64,000 nucleotides of DNA from Saprospiraceae bacterium. Lineage in GTDB: Bacteria > Bacteroidota > Bacteroidia > Chitinophagales > Saprospiraceae. The notes under the pieces are model-generated. The model worked only from the letters and a program-made list of their open reading frames with translations, was not told the DNA's origin and searched no databases. The translations under genes and the position numbers were made by a program. Location: the NCBI GenBank assembly GCA_016717655.1, contig JADKFC010000012.1, positions 62,001 through 126,000 of the forward strand. Reading direction: 5' to 3'. Position 1 is the first letter of the stretch. The number at the start of each line of letters is the position of its first letter. This document shows positions 10,613 to 20,595 of the stretch, piece by piece.

Positions 10613-11164
10613 CTAATCCTTAAACCTAATCGGCAGCGTATAATACACGATTTCCTTTTTCCCTTTATGCATGCCGGAAATCCATCTTTGATTCATGTAG
10701 TTCATGGAATTAACCACTCTCATGGCCTCCCGATCTAGGCATTGGGACAGCGGTTTTTCTACTTTTATGTTTTCAATATAGCCGGTGGTATCTACAATAA
10801 AAGAAACCATAACGATGCCTTTGGTGCCGGAACCCTTACATTCAGCAGGGTATTTTAATTCTTGATAAACATAATCAAGCAAACCTTTTTTGCTACACTC
10901 TTCCTTTTTTTTTTGTGGAATATCACGATCTTCGCAGCCGGGAAATCTGGGCATTTGTTCAACTAACTTGTACACAGTATCGTCTTTATAAACTCTTTTT
11001 TTTCTAAAAGGCTGGATTAGGCTGTCCTGGTCAAAGGCGATGTCTTTATTTTTATAATAAACAGTGAAATGGCTGTTGCCGAAAGACGGGTGGGCCTGGC
11101 TGGTAAAAATAAAAACGAACAAGAGAACCGGCATGCCGCTAAATTGATTTTTTTGAATAATCAT
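10613..11164 (-). CDS. TonB C-terminal domain protein
   Basis: About 183 residues from the chosen ATG at 11164; the frame is open a further 26 codons upstream. A hydrophobic N-terminal segment (VLLFVFIFTS) suggests a signal peptide or anchor. The C-terminal ~110 residues match the TonB C-terminal fold common in Bacteroidota: EQMPRFPGCED, LKYPAECKGSGTKGIVMVSFIVD, then LPIRFK at the end. Such proteins act with or like energy transducers, or as periplasmic domains of unknown role. No exbB/exbD is nearby. The Cys pairs in PGCED and EECSKKG are typical of this subfamily. Confidence 0.7.
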   Translation of the reverse strand: MIIQKNQFSGMPVLLFVFIFTSQAHPSFGNSHFTVYYKNKDIAFDQDSLIQPFRKKRVYKDDTVYKLVEQMPRFPGCEDRDIPQKKKEECSKKGLLDYVYQELKYPAECKGSGTKGIVMVSFIVDTTGYIENIKVEKPLSQCLDREAMRVVNSMNYMNQRWISGMHKGKKEIVYYTLPIRFKD

Positions 11165-11272
11165 AGATTGAGTATTATGGTTAAACACAGAAAGGGTCTC
11201 GATGATTTCTGTTTTGTATAGAAACCAGATTTGAAGTCCCAAGTTCTTAAATCCATATGTAAGGACAGTTTC

Positions 11273-14200
11273 CTACCCCACCACCTCCACACTTATACCC
11301 ACACTCACTCCTTCCACAATCTCCAGGGCTTCGGTACCCGTGCTGGCTACCAAACGGATGTCGTCGGCCAAAACTTCGTTGCTGATGTAGCTTTGGAAGG
11401 AGGCCAGGGTCTGCTGGATGAGCTCGTGACTTTCGATGGAAACGACGATGCGGTCGGTGACTTCAAAGTCGCTTTCCTTGCGGATGTTTTGGATGCGATT
11501 GACGAGCTCACGAGCTACGCCTTCGAGGTAGAGTTCGTTGCTGATGTGTACATCGAGGGCTACGGTGATGCCTTTGTCGGAGGCAACGGTCCAGCCGGGG
11601 ATGTCTTCGGAGGTGATCTCAAAATCTTCTAATACAAGGTCGTAGTTGTTGTCGCCAATGACGAGGGTATAGCTGCCGGATCTTTCGATGTCGGCAATTT
11701 GTTTTTGGTCCAAGGCGGCGATGAGGTCACCGGCGGCTTTCATGTCTTTGCCCAGTTTGCGACCCAGGGTCTTAAAGTTGGGCTTGGCTTTTTTGTGGAT
11801 CACACCCTCGGTATCGGTGATGTATTCGATTTGTTTGATATTAACTTCGGCGAGGATGAGATCGCGCACGGCCTCCACCTGGTCTTTGAACGAAGGATTC
11901 AACACGGGCAGGAGGATCCTGGACAAAGGCTGCCTCACCCTTATGTTTTCCTTTTTGCGCAAGCTTAGGATGAGGGAGGAGATGCGCTGTGCATAGTCCA
12001 TTCTTTCGAGCAGGTCGTTGTCGATGGCTGTGGCATCGGCTGCCGGAAAGTCGAAGAGGTGAACGGAAGTGACACCGGATTTTTGGGTAACGTCGTTGAG
12101 GTTTTTGAACAACCAATCTGAGAAAAACGGTGCTACCGGGGCCATCATGGCGGCGATGCTCTCCAGGCAGGTGTAGAGGGTCTGGTAGGCGGCGAGTTTG
12201 TCTTTGCTGTACTCTCCCTTCCAGAAACGCCTGCGACAAAGCCTCACGTACCAGTTAGACAGGTGGGCATCGATAAATTCTTCGATGTCTCTGGCTGCGG
12301 TGGTGGGCTCATAGTCTGCATAGCTGGCATCTACCCTGGCTTTGAGGTCGTTGAGCAGGGAGATGATCCAGCGGTCGATCTCCGGTCGCTCATTAAGTGG
12401 TACTTCTGCTTCGCTGTACACAAAGCCGTCGATGTTGGCGTAGAGGGCAAAAAACGAATAGGTGTTGTACAGGGTGCCGAAGGTTTTTCTTTTTACTTCT
12501 TCCACCCCGGCGAGGTCAAACTTGAGGTTGTCCCAGGGGGGTGCATTGGCGATCATGTACCAGCGGGTAGCATCGGCGCCGTGGGTACGGATGGTGTCAA
12601 ACGGATCGACCACATTGCCGAGGCGTTTCGACATTTTTACACCGTTTTTATCGAGTACGAGGCCGTTGGAGACCACGTTTTTATAGGCTACACTGTCAAA
12701 GACCATGGTGGCGATGGCGTGGAGGGTGTAAAACCAACCCCGCGTCTGGTCCACACCTTCTGCGATGAAGTCGGCCGGGAATGAAAGGCCGTTGTCGATC
12801 TTGTCTTTGGCTTCAAAGGGATAGTGCCACTGGGCGTAAGGCATGGAACCGGAATCAAACCATACGTCGATGAGGTCGAGCTCTCTTTTCATGGGTTCAC
12901 CGTTGGATGAAACCAGTACTACTTCATCGATGTAGGGACGGTGCAGGTCTTTGGGCACCTGCTGGTTGAGGCCGAGGGCGGCATTGGCCTTGGCTACCTC
13001 ACTTTCGAGTTTGGCTATGCTGTCGATGCAGATTTCTTCGGTGGCCTCTGCATTGCGCCAGATGGGCAGGGGTATGCCCCAGTAGCGGGAACGCGAGAGG
13101 TTCCAGTCCTGCAGGTTTTCGAGCCACTTGCCAAAACGACCCTCACCGGTGGAGGCGGGCTTCCAGTTGATAGAGCTGTTGAGTTCGGCCATGCGCTCTT
13201 TGGCGGCACTGGCGCGGATGAACCATGAATCCATGGGGTAATACAGTACGGGCTTATCGGTACGCCAGCAGTGTGGGTAGTTGTGCACGTATTTTTCCAC
13301 TTTAAAGGCCCTGTTTTCTTCTTTCAGGCGGATAGCAATCTCTACGTCCACTGAACGTTCCGGTACGTCTGACGCGTTGTAATACTCGTTTTTGACGTAC
13401 TTGCCTGCCAGATCACCCATTTCCGGGCGAAAACGACCCTGAAGGTCAACAAGAGGCACCGGATTGCCTTTTTCGTCTAAGACCAGCATCGGCGGCACCT
13501 CGGGTTTGGCCTCTTTGGCTACCCGGGCATCATCGGCACCGAAGGTTGGGGCGGTGTGGACCACACCGGTACCATCTTCGGTAGTGACAAAGCTGCCCTC
13601 TATTACGCGGAAGGCGTTTTCCGGGTTTTGGTACGGCAGGGTATAGGGCAGCAGCTGTTCATAACGGATGCCCGTTAGGTCTTTGCCCTTGCAGGTGGTG
13701 ACTACAAAATAAGGGATGGTTTTATCCCCGCTTTGGTAAGCGCTTAAGCCCGCTTCTTCGTCGACAGCTGTAAATTTATTGCCCAATTGTTTTTCTACGA
13801 GGGCAGAGGCCAGAACAACGGTGATGGGTGCAAAAGTATATTGGTTGTAGGTCTTGATGACCGAATAGTCAATATTGGGTCCTACCGTCAGTGCGGTGTT
13901 GGAAGGCAGGGTCCACGGTGTGGTGGTCCAGGCCAGGATGAAGAGTTCACCGAGTCCTTTGAGGGAGTCGGGCAAGGAATCTTCGATGGTTTTAAACTGA
14001 GCTACGATGGTTGTATCGGTCACATCGCGGTAGCAGCCCGGTTGGTTAAGCTCGTGGGAGCTGAGACCGGTGCCGGCTGCAGGGGAATAGGGCTGGATGG
14101 TATAACCCTTGTACAGCAGTTTTTTGTTGTACAACTGGCTGAGCAGCCACCATACCGACTCGATGTAGTCGTTTTCAAAGGTGATGTAGGGGTGGTTGAG

Positions 14201-14632
14201 GTCGACCCAGTAGCCCATTTTGCGGGTGATGTCGTCCCACAGGTCTTTGTAGCGCATCACGGTTTCGCGGCACTTGGCATTGTATTCGTCGACCGAGATT
14301 TTGGTGCCGATGTCTTCTTTGGTGATGCCCAGTTCTTTTTCTACGCTGAGTTCGATGGGCAGGCCGTGGGTGTCCCAGCCTCCTTTTCGTTCTACGCGTT
14401 TGCCCTTCATGGTTTGGTAGCGACAAAAGAGGTCTTTTACTGTCCGCGACATGACGTGGTGGATGCCGGGCATGCCATTGGCAGAAGGGGGGCCTTCGTA
14501 AAAAACAAAGGTTTTATCTTCCGGGCGGGAAGAGATTGATTTTTCGAAAATTTGGTTATCTGTCCAAAAGGCCAAAATTTCATTGTCTATCTCGGGTAAA
14601 TTGAGGCCTTTGAACTCACGATATTTTGTCAT
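11273..14632 (-). CDS. ileS: Isoleucyl-tRNA synthetase
   Basis: Class I synthetase charging tRNA-Ile, 1119 residues. It has the HIGH-equivalent GIHH (in ANGMPGIHHVM) and the KMSKS loop as KMSKR (NGVKMSKRLGN). The CP1 editing domain lies between them (WTTTPWTLPSNTAL, GTGVVHTAPTFGADD). The long C-terminal extension after the anticodon-binding domain is of the type found in the longer, eukaryote-like IleS class. I choose the ATG at 14632 (MTKYREFKGLNLPE), 37 codons inside the longest frame, because the promoter TATCTTTG lies just upstream at 14665-14672. Confidence 0.95.
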   Translation of the reverse strand: MTKYREFKGLNLPEIDNEILAFWTDNQIFEKSISSRPEDKTFVFYEGPPSANGMPGIHHVMSRTVKDLFCRYQTMKGKRVERKGGWDTHGLPIELSVEKELGITKEDIGTKISVDEYNAKCRETVMRYKDLWDDITRKMGYWVDLNHPYITFENDYIESVWWLLSQLYNKKLLYKGYTIQPYSPAAGTGLSSHELNQPGCYRDVTDTTIVAQFKTIEDSLPDSLKGLGELFILAWTTTPWTLPSNTALTVGPNIDYSVIKTYNQYTFAPITVVLASALVEKQLGNKFTAVDEEAGLSAYQSGDKTIPYFVVTTCKGKDLTGIRYEQLLPYTLPYQNPENAFRVIEGSFVTTEDGTGVVHTAPTFGADDARVAKEAKPEVPPMLVLDEKGNPVPLVDLQGRFRPEMGDLAGKYVKNEYYNASDVPERSVDVEIAIRLKEENRAFKVEKYVHNYPHCWRTDKPVLYYPMDSWFIRASAAKERMAELNSSINWKPASTGEGRFGKWLENLQDWNLSRSRYWGIPLPIWRNAEATEEICIDSIAKLESEVAKANAALGLNQQVPKDLHRPYIDEVVLVSSNGEPMKRELDLIDVWFDSGSMPYAQWHYPFEAKDKIDNGLSFPADFIAEGVDQTRGWFYTLHAIATMVFDSVAYKNVVSNGLVLDKNGVKMSKRLGNVVDPFDTIRTHGADATRWYMIANAPPWDNLKFDLAGVEEVKRKTFGTLYNTYSFFALYANIDGFVYSEAEVPLNERPEIDRWIISLLNDLKARVDASYADYEPTTAARDIEEFIDAHLSNWYVRLCRRRFWKGEYSKDKLAAYQTLYTCLESIAAMMAPVAPFFSDWLFKNLNDVTQKSGVTSVHLFDFPAADATAIDNDLLERMDYAQRISSLILSLRKKENIRVRQPLSRILLPVLNPSFKDQVEAVRDLILAEVNIKQIEYITDTEGVIHKKAKPNFKTLGRKLGKDMKAAGDLIAALDQKQIADIERSGSYTLVIGDNNYDLVLEDFEITSEDIPGWTVASDKGITVALDVHISNELYLEGVARELVNRIQNIRKESDFEVTDRIVVSIESHELIQQTLASFQSYISNEVLADDIRLVASTGTEALEIVEGVSVGISVEVVG

Positions 14633-14664
14633 TTCTAAAAAAGCTTTATTTTTATATGGATTGG

Positions 14665-14672
14665 CAAAGATA
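14665..14672 (-). promoter_or_regulatory. -7 element of the ileS promoter
   Basis: Minus-strand TATCTTTG, a perfect TAnnTTTG match, 33 bp upstream of the ileS start codon. It supports the internal start and excludes the longer frame. Confidence 0.55.
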
Positions 14673-14769
14673 AGGTATTTTCGCCTAATAATCGCAATGA
14701 GAGGGGCCTGGCAGCGGGTCGGGCTACTGTTATCGTTATCCAATCATCACGCAACAAAAAGAAAAAAGT

Positions 14770-16095
14770 ATGCTACGAAAAATGGTATTTCTGATCCCGA
14801 CAATGTTGTTCGGTTTTTTATCTAAGGCACAATACGATTATACCCAATTCAGGTATGCGGATGTAGATGTGAGGGGATTGAGTATTAATCCGAATGTAGA
14901 TGTAGGTAAAAAGAATAGGTTTACTTCTTTAGAAACCATCGGTAGTATATGGGGATTGTTTTCCGATGGTGCAGCCAATTACTTTCATTTTGTCAATCTC
15001 CCGGATAGGCAGGCGAGGACAGATTTTTCCAACTATCTTGTTTTAAATACCTTCACAGATGAGGACTCGATACAGTACAATGAAATTTCTTTAAATTCAA
15101 GGTATTCGACAACAAAGACAAAATTTAAAGCAGATCAACGCTTTTACGAAACAGTATTCAATATTGCAGCTTTTGGATCCAGGCAAACTGAATATGACAG
15201 ATTAAACCCGGATGATAAAATTGAGGATTGGTATGTGAACCCTCAGGTCGTTTTTGAGTATAACGTTGGCAAGGGCAGGATAGAACCCATCGGCCCGGTT
15301 TTTTTAGCCCGGTTTATTGTGGAAGACCTCAAAAAAGAAGCAAGACCGAAGGAAGGATCGACACTGGAAGATCAGTTTATGATGGGTATATCTAAAGAAT
15401 GGAGCCAGGAAGAGTTGTTTGAACTAGGGAGATTGATTGCTACACAGCAAAACAGACGGGTTTTTGATTTGAGGGTTCGGATCAAAGACCAGATCCGGAA
15501 GGTGGTAGAACACATTGCAGCAAAAAAACAACTGGATGCTTTGGATGTATATGGTATAGTTGCCGACAACTGGCAGTTTGCCTATCAGTTCAACCGCAGT
15601 TCCGGTAGCCGGGCATATTGGGGATTGGCTCCGAAGGCAAGTATGACAGTATTCAACAATAACCCCAATTATATAACATCACTGTCTGTGCACAGGGGCT
15701 GGAGAAAGGAGGTGCCTGTATCTTATAAACGGCAGAAAAGTATTGAGGCGAGGATCGGGGCAGGGGTCAGCCACTACATCAACAACAATTTCAATTATAA
15801 TCACTTTTACTTTTATACTCGTTTTCAATATGATGTGGGATATTTTCCCTCATCGAGAACTTACGCCGGACTGGCATTTTCATTGGATGGAGAAGCAAGG
15901 TATCGCGATGAAACGGAAGTGCTGGGTTATAATATTATTCCTGCCATAAGATATAACGCATCCTATTTTATTAGTTACAATACCCGGCTGAACTTAGATG
16001 GCAGAATTTCAAAGAGGTATTTCAAAACCGATGACTTTGTTTACGAGGATGGAAACTTGTTGATTTCTGCCGGTCTCGTCCATAATTTTTACTAA
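14770..16095 (+). CDS. Predicted outer-membrane protein of unknown function
   Basis: A 441-residue protein with a Sec signal peptide (MVFLIPTMLFGFLSKAQ). Residues ~25-200 are soluble-looking; 200-270 are helical and charged (QNRRVFDLRVRIKDQIRK). From ~280 the sequence has alternating hydrophobic and aromatic strands (FNYNHFYFYTRFQYDVGYFP, YNASYFISYNTRLNLDGRIS) and ends in an aromatic, LVHNFY, as beta-barrel proteins do. I do not recognise the family. It stands alone between ileS (divergent) and the helicase (convergent). Confidence 0.6.
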   Translation: MLRKMVFLIPTMLFGFLSKAQYDYTQFRYADVDVRGLSINPNVDVGKKNRFTSLETIGSIWGLFSDGAANYFHFVNLPDRQARTDFSNYLVLNTFTDEDSIQYNEISLNSRYSTTKTKFKADQRFYETVFNIAAFGSRQTEYDRLNPDDKIEDWYVNPQVVFEYNVGKGRIEPIGPVFLARFIVEDLKKEARPKEGSTLEDQFMMGISKEWSQEELFELGRLIATQQNRRVFDLRVRIKDQIRKVVEHIAAKKQLDALDVYGIVADNWQFAYQFNRSSGSRAYWGLAPKASMTVFNNNPNYITSLSVHRGWRKEVPVSYKRQKSIEARIGAGVSHYINNNFNYNHFYFYTRFQYDVGYFPSSRTYAGLAFSLDGEARYRDETEVLGYNIIPAIRYNASYFISYNTRLNLDGRISKRYFKTDDFVYEDGNLLISAGLVHNFY

Positions 16096-16108
16096 ACGGG
16101 TATGCTAC

Positions 16109-18574
16109 TTACGATTTTTCCAGCTCCATCGTCATTCGTTTGATGCGGTCTTCGAGTCGCTCGGAAGTGAGTTTTTCGCGGAGTCGGTCCACCAGTAGTG
16201 GAAAGGAAAAAGGGCTGGGTCTTTCGAGGATTTTAATGACCATGGTTTGTGATAAAATTCTTTCCAGGGCCCTTCTCATGCGGGCTTCTTCGAGTTGGAA
16301 GGTGCGCACTTCTTCGTAGGTCTGGAGGTAGAGGAGGTTGTCGGACTCATACTCGTGAAAAACATTAAACAGCAGCTGGGCCGAGGATTGCAGGTGTCTT
16401 TCTCTTTTTTGTTTGCCGGGGAAACCCTGGAAGATAAGCCCGGATATCATGGCAATATCGCGGAACCGCCTTCGGGCCATCTCTACGGCGTTGATGCTGG
16501 CCTGGATATCGTCCATCAGATTTTTGGTGTGGAAGAGGTCGGTGGTAACCAGTTTTTCAACATCAATCTTCCTATCGCTGAGCAACTCAAAGCCGTAGTC
16601 GTTCATGGCGAGGGAAAAGGTGATGGGCTTGTGACGCGACAGCCTTTTGGCGATGAGGGCAGCCAGGCCTTCGTGGACGTTTCTACCTTCAAACGGATAA
16701 AACATGAGGTGGTGGCCTTCTTCAGATTGGAAGTACTCCACCAAAAACTCATCGAGGGCGGGTACCATCGACCTTTCCTGCTGGGTTTCGAGCAGGGGAA
16801 TCAAAGCTTGCAGCTCTACCTCATCGACCCGGCCTTCCAGGTATTGGTTCATTTTTTTGCGCAATACTTCCGACATCTGAGAGCTCAAAGGCAGCCTGCC
16901 TCCCATGTAAGAGGGGATGCGGGCGTTGAGTTTTTTGGTATCCTTTACCTGGGCCGTCATATCCTTGACCCTGACCAGTTCAAGGGGTCGACCGGCAAAC
17001 CAAAATGCGTCGCCGGGTTCGAGCTGGGAGATAAAATATTCTTCGATGGACCCGAGCCTTTTGCCACGTGTGTAAGCCACGTTGAGCATGGCGTCGCTAA
17101 CAATGGTACCAATGCTGAGTCTGTGTCTTTGGGCAATGTGTTTATCGGTCACTTTATACATCCCGTCTTCGATGACCATTTTCTGGTATTCGTCATAAGC
17201 CGCCAGCGACTTGCCACCATATTGCAGAAAGTTGAGCACCTGGTACCAATCATCTTCATTGATGTCTCTGAAACAGAAGGTAGATTTTATTTCTTCAAAG
17301 ACCTGTTCCGGCCGAAAACCTTCTGCTACGGCCAGGGTCATGAGGTACTGGATCAGCACATCAAAAGAGCGGAGGTAGGGAATGCGTTCTTCGAGTTCCT
17401 GGTTTTCGATGGAGGTGCGGAGGGCCGCCGCTTCGATGAGTTCGAGCGAATGGGTGGGCACAAAGTAGATGTGGCTGTCGGCTCCCGGTTGGTGGCCACT
17501 TCGGCCTGCTCTCTGGATAAACCTTGCCACGCCTTTGGGACTGCCAATTTGTACGATAGCTTCCACGGGTCTGAAGTCGACACCCAGGTCGAGGCTCGAA
17601 GTGCAGACAACGGCTTTGAGTCTGCCGTCATAAAGGGCGTCTTCTACCCATTCCCGGAGGTCCTTGCTGATAGAGCCGTGGTGCATGGCAATCTGGCCTG
17701 CCAGTTCCATATCTGCTTCGAGGAGTTGCTGGTACCAGATCTCACATTGGGCCCGTGTATTGGTAAAAATAAGGGTCGATTTGTATTGATGAATGATGGG
17801 TAAAACCTGGTGGAGCATGCGGATGCCCAGGTGGCCTGCCCACGGATATTTTTCAACCGAGAGGGGAATGACAGAAGTGACTTCGATCTTTTTCTGAATA
17901 TTGGCCTTAATGCAGATGGCTTCGCTGCTCTTAGCCCCATGCAACACATCGATGGCTTCCTCCATGTTGCCTATGGTAGCGGATATGCCCCAGACGCGGA
18001 GAGCAGGAAAGAGAAATTTAAAGCGGGCCAACAACAATTCCGTTTGGACCCCCCGTTTGCTGCCAACCAGCTCGTGCCATTCGTCAACTACCACCGCTTT
18101 GAGTCCTTTAAAAAACAGGTGATTGTCTTTGGTTGCCAGCATCACATGGATGCTTTCGGGGGTGGTGATGAGGATTTGAGGCGGGTGGCTCCATTGTTTT
18201 TTGCGTTGGGTGGTGGTAGTGTCGCCAGACCGGATTTCAACACGCCAATCGAGGCCCAACTCGGCGATGGCTCTTTCTGATGAAATGCAGATCTCTTTGG
18301 CCAGGGCTCTGATAGGGGTGATCCAAATGAGCTGCAAGCCCTTGTGTTCGTTTTTTTGCAAGGCTTCCAGTAAGACCGGAATGATCAGAGAATAGGTTTT
18401 TCCGCTGCCGGTAGGTGCGTTGACCAGGCCTGATTTGCCCGAGAGGTAGGCCTCCCAGGTCTGTTGTTGGAAATCAAATATCTTCCACCCGTTGGCATCA
18501 AACCATTGGGTTGCAGGGGATATGTCGATGGATGGATTCAGTTGGTATAGTGGTTGGTCATAATACAATGCCAA
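16109..18574 (-). CDS. Lhr-type DExH-box helicase (ligase-associated DNA damage response type)
   Basis: An 821-residue superfamily 2 helicase. Walker A is in NAPTGSGKT, motif II is DEWH (VVVDEWHEL), motif III SATIG. The second RecA domain carries FTNTRAQCE, TSSLDLGVDF and the motif VI QRAGRSGH. The C-terminal part resembles the Lhr winged-helix region. Length and the DEWH motif fit the helicase that in many bacteria is found with an ATP-dependent DNA ligase, an exonuclease and a phosphoesterase. Those partners are not adjacent here. Probable role in DNA repair (family inference). Confidence 0.85.
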   Translation of the reverse strand: MALYYDQPLYQLNPSIDISPATQWFDANGWKIFDFQQQTWEAYLSGKSGLVNAPTGSGKTYSLIIPVLLEALQKNEHKGLQLIWITPIRALAKEICISSERAIAELGLDWRVEIRSGDTTTTQRKKQWSHPPQILITTPESIHVMLATKDNHLFFKGLKAVVVDEWHELVGSKRGVQTELLLARFKFLFPALRVWGISATIGNMEEAIDVLHGAKSSEAICIKANIQKKIEVTSVIPLSVEKYPWAGHLGIRMLHQVLPIIHQYKSTLIFTNTRAQCEIWYQQLLEADMELAGQIAMHHGSISKDLREWVEDALYDGRLKAVVCTSSLDLGVDFRPVEAIVQIGSPKGVARFIQRAGRSGHQPGADSHIYFVPTHSLELIEAAALRTSIENQELEERIPYLRSFDVLIQYLMTLAVAEGFRPEQVFEEIKSTFCFRDINEDDWYQVLNFLQYGGKSLAAYDEYQKMVIEDGMYKVTDKHIAQRHRLSIGTIVSDAMLNVAYTRGKRLGSIEEYFISQLEPGDAFWFAGRPLELVRVKDMTAQVKDTKKLNARIPSYMGGRLPLSSQMSEVLRKKMNQYLEGRVDEVELQALIPLLETQQERSMVPALDEFLVEYFQSEEGHHLMFYPFEGRNVHEGLAALIAKRLSRHKPITFSLAMNDYGFELLSDRKIDVEKLVTTDLFHTKNLMDDIQASINAVEMARRRFRDIAMISGLIFQGFPGKQKRERHLQSSAQLLFNVFHEYESDNLLYLQTYEEVRTFQLEEARMRRALERILSQTMVIKILERPSPFSFPLLVDRLREKLTSERLEDRIKRMTMELEKS

Positions 18575-18590
18575 ATTGGTTTTTTTGGTT

Positions 18591-18598
18591 TATTTTTG
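18591..18598 (+). promoter_or_regulatory. -7 element upstream of the rhomboid gene
   Basis: TATTTTTG fits TAnnTTTG. It lies inside the longest frame of the next gene, so translation must start downstream, at 18609 or one of the close ATGs at 18615 and 18621. Confidence 0.5.
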
Positions 18599-18608
18599 GG
18601 CCAAACCA

Positions 18609-19166
18609 ATGGCAATGTTAATGCGGCTAAAATACAACTCCCCGGTCATACTTAGTTATGCGCTGATCTGTACGTTCGTGTTTTTTATTGATCGATTTAC
18701 CGGCAAGTCGCTCATGCCATTGTTTACCTTGTACAACCAGACCAATTTTTTAAACCCCGTTGCCCTGTTTCGGTTGGTGAGCCATATAGCAGGCCACGTA
18801 ACACTTGATCACCTGTTGGGCAATATGACCTTTGTTTTGTTGCTGGGCCCCATTGTAGAAGAGAAATATGGGTCCGGAAAAACACTGTCGATGCTGATGA
18901 TCACTGCTCTGGTGACCGGACTGCTCAACATCTTGTTTTTACCAACAGGACTGATTGGTGCCAGCGGTGTTGTGTTTATGCTGATTGTTTTAGTGTCCTT
19001 TACCAATGTAGATGACGGGCAGATTCCCCTTACCTTTATTCTGATAGCCTTGTTGTTTGTGGGCAAGGAAATACTTAATGGCATCTGGGATGATGGAGTC
19101 TCTCAATTTGCCCACGTGATGGGTGGTGTTTGCGGGGGTGTGTTTGGATTTACTTCCAACAAGTAA
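18609..19166 (+). CDS. Rhomboid-family intramembrane serine protease
   Basis: About 185 residues with six predicted membrane segments. The rhomboid features are present: HLLGNM (membrane-embedded His/Asn) in TM2, the catalytic serine in GASGVVF of TM4, and the catalytic histidine in QFAHVMGG of TM6, followed by GGVFGF. It cleaves membrane protein substrates within the bilayer; its substrate is unknown. The start is uncertain among three nearby ATGs because the promoter overlaps the longest frame. It diverges from the helicase and converges on the acetyltransferase gene. Confidence 0.82.
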   Translation: MAMLMRLKYNSPVILSYALICTFVFFIDRFTGKSLMPLFTLYNQTNFLNPVALFRLVSHIAGHVTLDHLLGNMTFVLLLGPIVEEKYGSGKTLSMLMITALVTGLLNILFLPTGLIGASGVVFMLIVLVSFTNVDDGQIPLTFILIALLFVGKEILNGIWDDGVSQFAHVMGGVCGGVFGFTSNK

Positions 19167-19167
19167 C

Positions 19168-19623
19168 TCAGGCCTCAAGCACCATGGCCTGATGGGGGAT
19201 GTCATCTTCGAGGTAGACGTCACCGACGGCAACAAAGCCCAGGGCCTCGTAAAAGGGCAGGGCATAACACTGGGCAGATATTTTCACATCGGCATCAGGA
19301 TACAATTGACGGATGAGTTGAATGGCAAATTCCATCAGTTTTTTTCCTTCACCACTGCCCCTAACCGACATTGAGGTAATTACCCGGCCAATGGAGCTAT
19401 AGCCAGGATAGGCCAAGTCTGGTGGCAGGAGGCGACAATAGGAAACCAGCTTTTGGGTATCATCTAAGCCTAAAACATGGATGGAAGCGGCATCTTTTCC
19501 ATCGAGGTCCTGGTAGGGACAGTTTTGTTCAACAATAAAGACCTCACTTCTCAGGGCCAGGATGGCATAGAGCTCTTCAACGGAAAGTGAAGAAAAGGGC
19601 TGAAAAACATAACTGACGGGCAT
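19168..19623 (-). CDS. elaA: ElaA-like GNAT-family N-acetyltransferase
   Basis: A 151-residue GNAT protein. LRSEVFIVEQNCPYQDLDGKD near the N-terminus is the ElaA signature. The acetyl-CoA-binding loop is degenerate (SVRGSGEGKKLMEFA), followed by ALPFYEALGF. Substrate unknown. Its start codon touches the stop of the upstream EEP-family gene (both at 19623), so the two are probably co-transcribed. Confidence 0.82.
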   Translation of the reverse strand: MPVSYVFQPFSSLSVEELYAILALRSEVFIVEQNCPYQDLDGKDAASIHVLGLDDTQKLVSYCRLLPPDLAYPGYSSIGRVITSMSVRGSGEGKKLMEFAIQLIRQLYPDADVKISAQCYALPFYEALGFVAVGDVYLEDDIPHQAMVLEA

Positions 19624-20528
19624 TAGTGATTTTTATTCAGGTTTCTGGAGGGCTCCAGATTTTGCTGAAAAGCAGAAAAAATACCAATTCGTTCTTTTCT
19701 CGATAACATCATGTCTTTGAGGGCCACGCATTGTAGGTCGCCGGAATAAAACACGTGGTCAAATGGTACCCGAAGAGAGGCAGGGATGACGTCTTTTCTT
19801 GAGTTACGCAGGTGGGTAGCTTCTCTGAAACGACTGATTTCATCTGACCAATAAACCATGTTGAATTCGCCCATAACGATGGTTTTACGGGGGTGATCTA
19901 CCACAAAATGGTTGATGTTTTTCATTTGGTTTCGTGCCAGGGTAATGCCATTTCCATTGAGAGAGGGCGTGAGATAGGTTGAAATCAAATAGTAGTTTTG
20001 GGTGTTTTTAATCACCTCAACTGCCAAATCAAAGGCATAGGCGGCACTGAGTGTATCAATAACGCGGATGGGATAACGCGAATAAAAGCCCTTGCCGAAT
20101 GGATCGATCCTTACCGCCTGGTAGGAGTGAGGATAGTTTTTTGACAGAGAAACATTCAAAAATGAAGCCCACTCTGGGGTAAGTTCCTGAAAGGAAATGA
20201 GGTCTACATCGGTGTTGTTGAGTTGCTCCACCATGGCCTCCCGTTCGTAAACATTGCTGAGGTTGATGTGGCAGACCGCAATTTTTTCGGTAAAATTGTC
20301 TTTAGGGTAGATGAGTTCGCCGTTGCTTTCATTTTTGATAAATACGCACAAAACGCCACAAGCAGCAAAACTCATGAGCATTAGCTTTTCAAAGCCCGTA
20401 AACAGAAAAAGGAAGCCAAGTGCGAATAAACCCAACATGATGTGGAGCAGGTGGGCCGACATCTGGCGAACAAAAAACACCTCGGGACCGGCAACGATAA
20501 GTGCCACCATCAGCAACATGATTACCAT
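19623..20528 (-). CDS. Endonuclease/exonuclease/phosphatase (EEP) family protein, membrane-anchored
   Basis: 301 residues from the first ATG. Three hydrophobic segments occupy residues 1-62, followed by an EEP catalytic domain: HINLSN, SFQELTPEW (metal-binding Glu), and GEFNMVYW in place of the usual GDFN. The final conserved segment has PFDHVFYSG (Asp-His). The last motifs imply a metal-dependent phosphodiesterase or nuclease acting outside the inner membrane. The frame stays open about 18 codons upstream of the first ATG without a further ATG, so the true start may be upstream or hidden by an indel. Confidence 0.75.
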   Translation of the reverse strand: MVIMLLMVALIVAGPEVFFVRQMSAHLLHIMLGLFALGFLFLFTGFEKLMLMSFAACGVLCVFIKNESNGELIYPKDNFTEKIAVCHINLSNVYEREAMVEQLNNTDVDLISFQELTPEWASFLNVSLSKNYPHSYQAVRIDPFGKGFYSRYPIRVIDTLSAAYAFDLAVEVIKNTQNYYLISTYLTPSLNGNGITLARNQMKNINHFVVDHPRKTIVMGEFNMVYWSDEISRFREATHLRNSRKDVIPASLRVPFDHVFYSGDLQCVALKDMMLSRKERIGIFSAFQQNLEPSRNLNKNH

Positions 20529-20595
20529 GAAGCTGGAGTAAACAAGCCGGTGATTGAGGAAGGTTTTCAGCTGTCCTGAAATTTAGCTTGTAAAA

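Noticed and set aside
13787..14539. 250-codon open frame antisense to ileS
   Set aside because: Shadow of ileS; low-complexity Gly/Val-rich translation without motifs.
16295..17803. 502-codon open frame antisense to the helicase gene
   Set aside because: It is the mirror of a real helicase with clear motifs; its sequence has no family features and is a product of codon bias.
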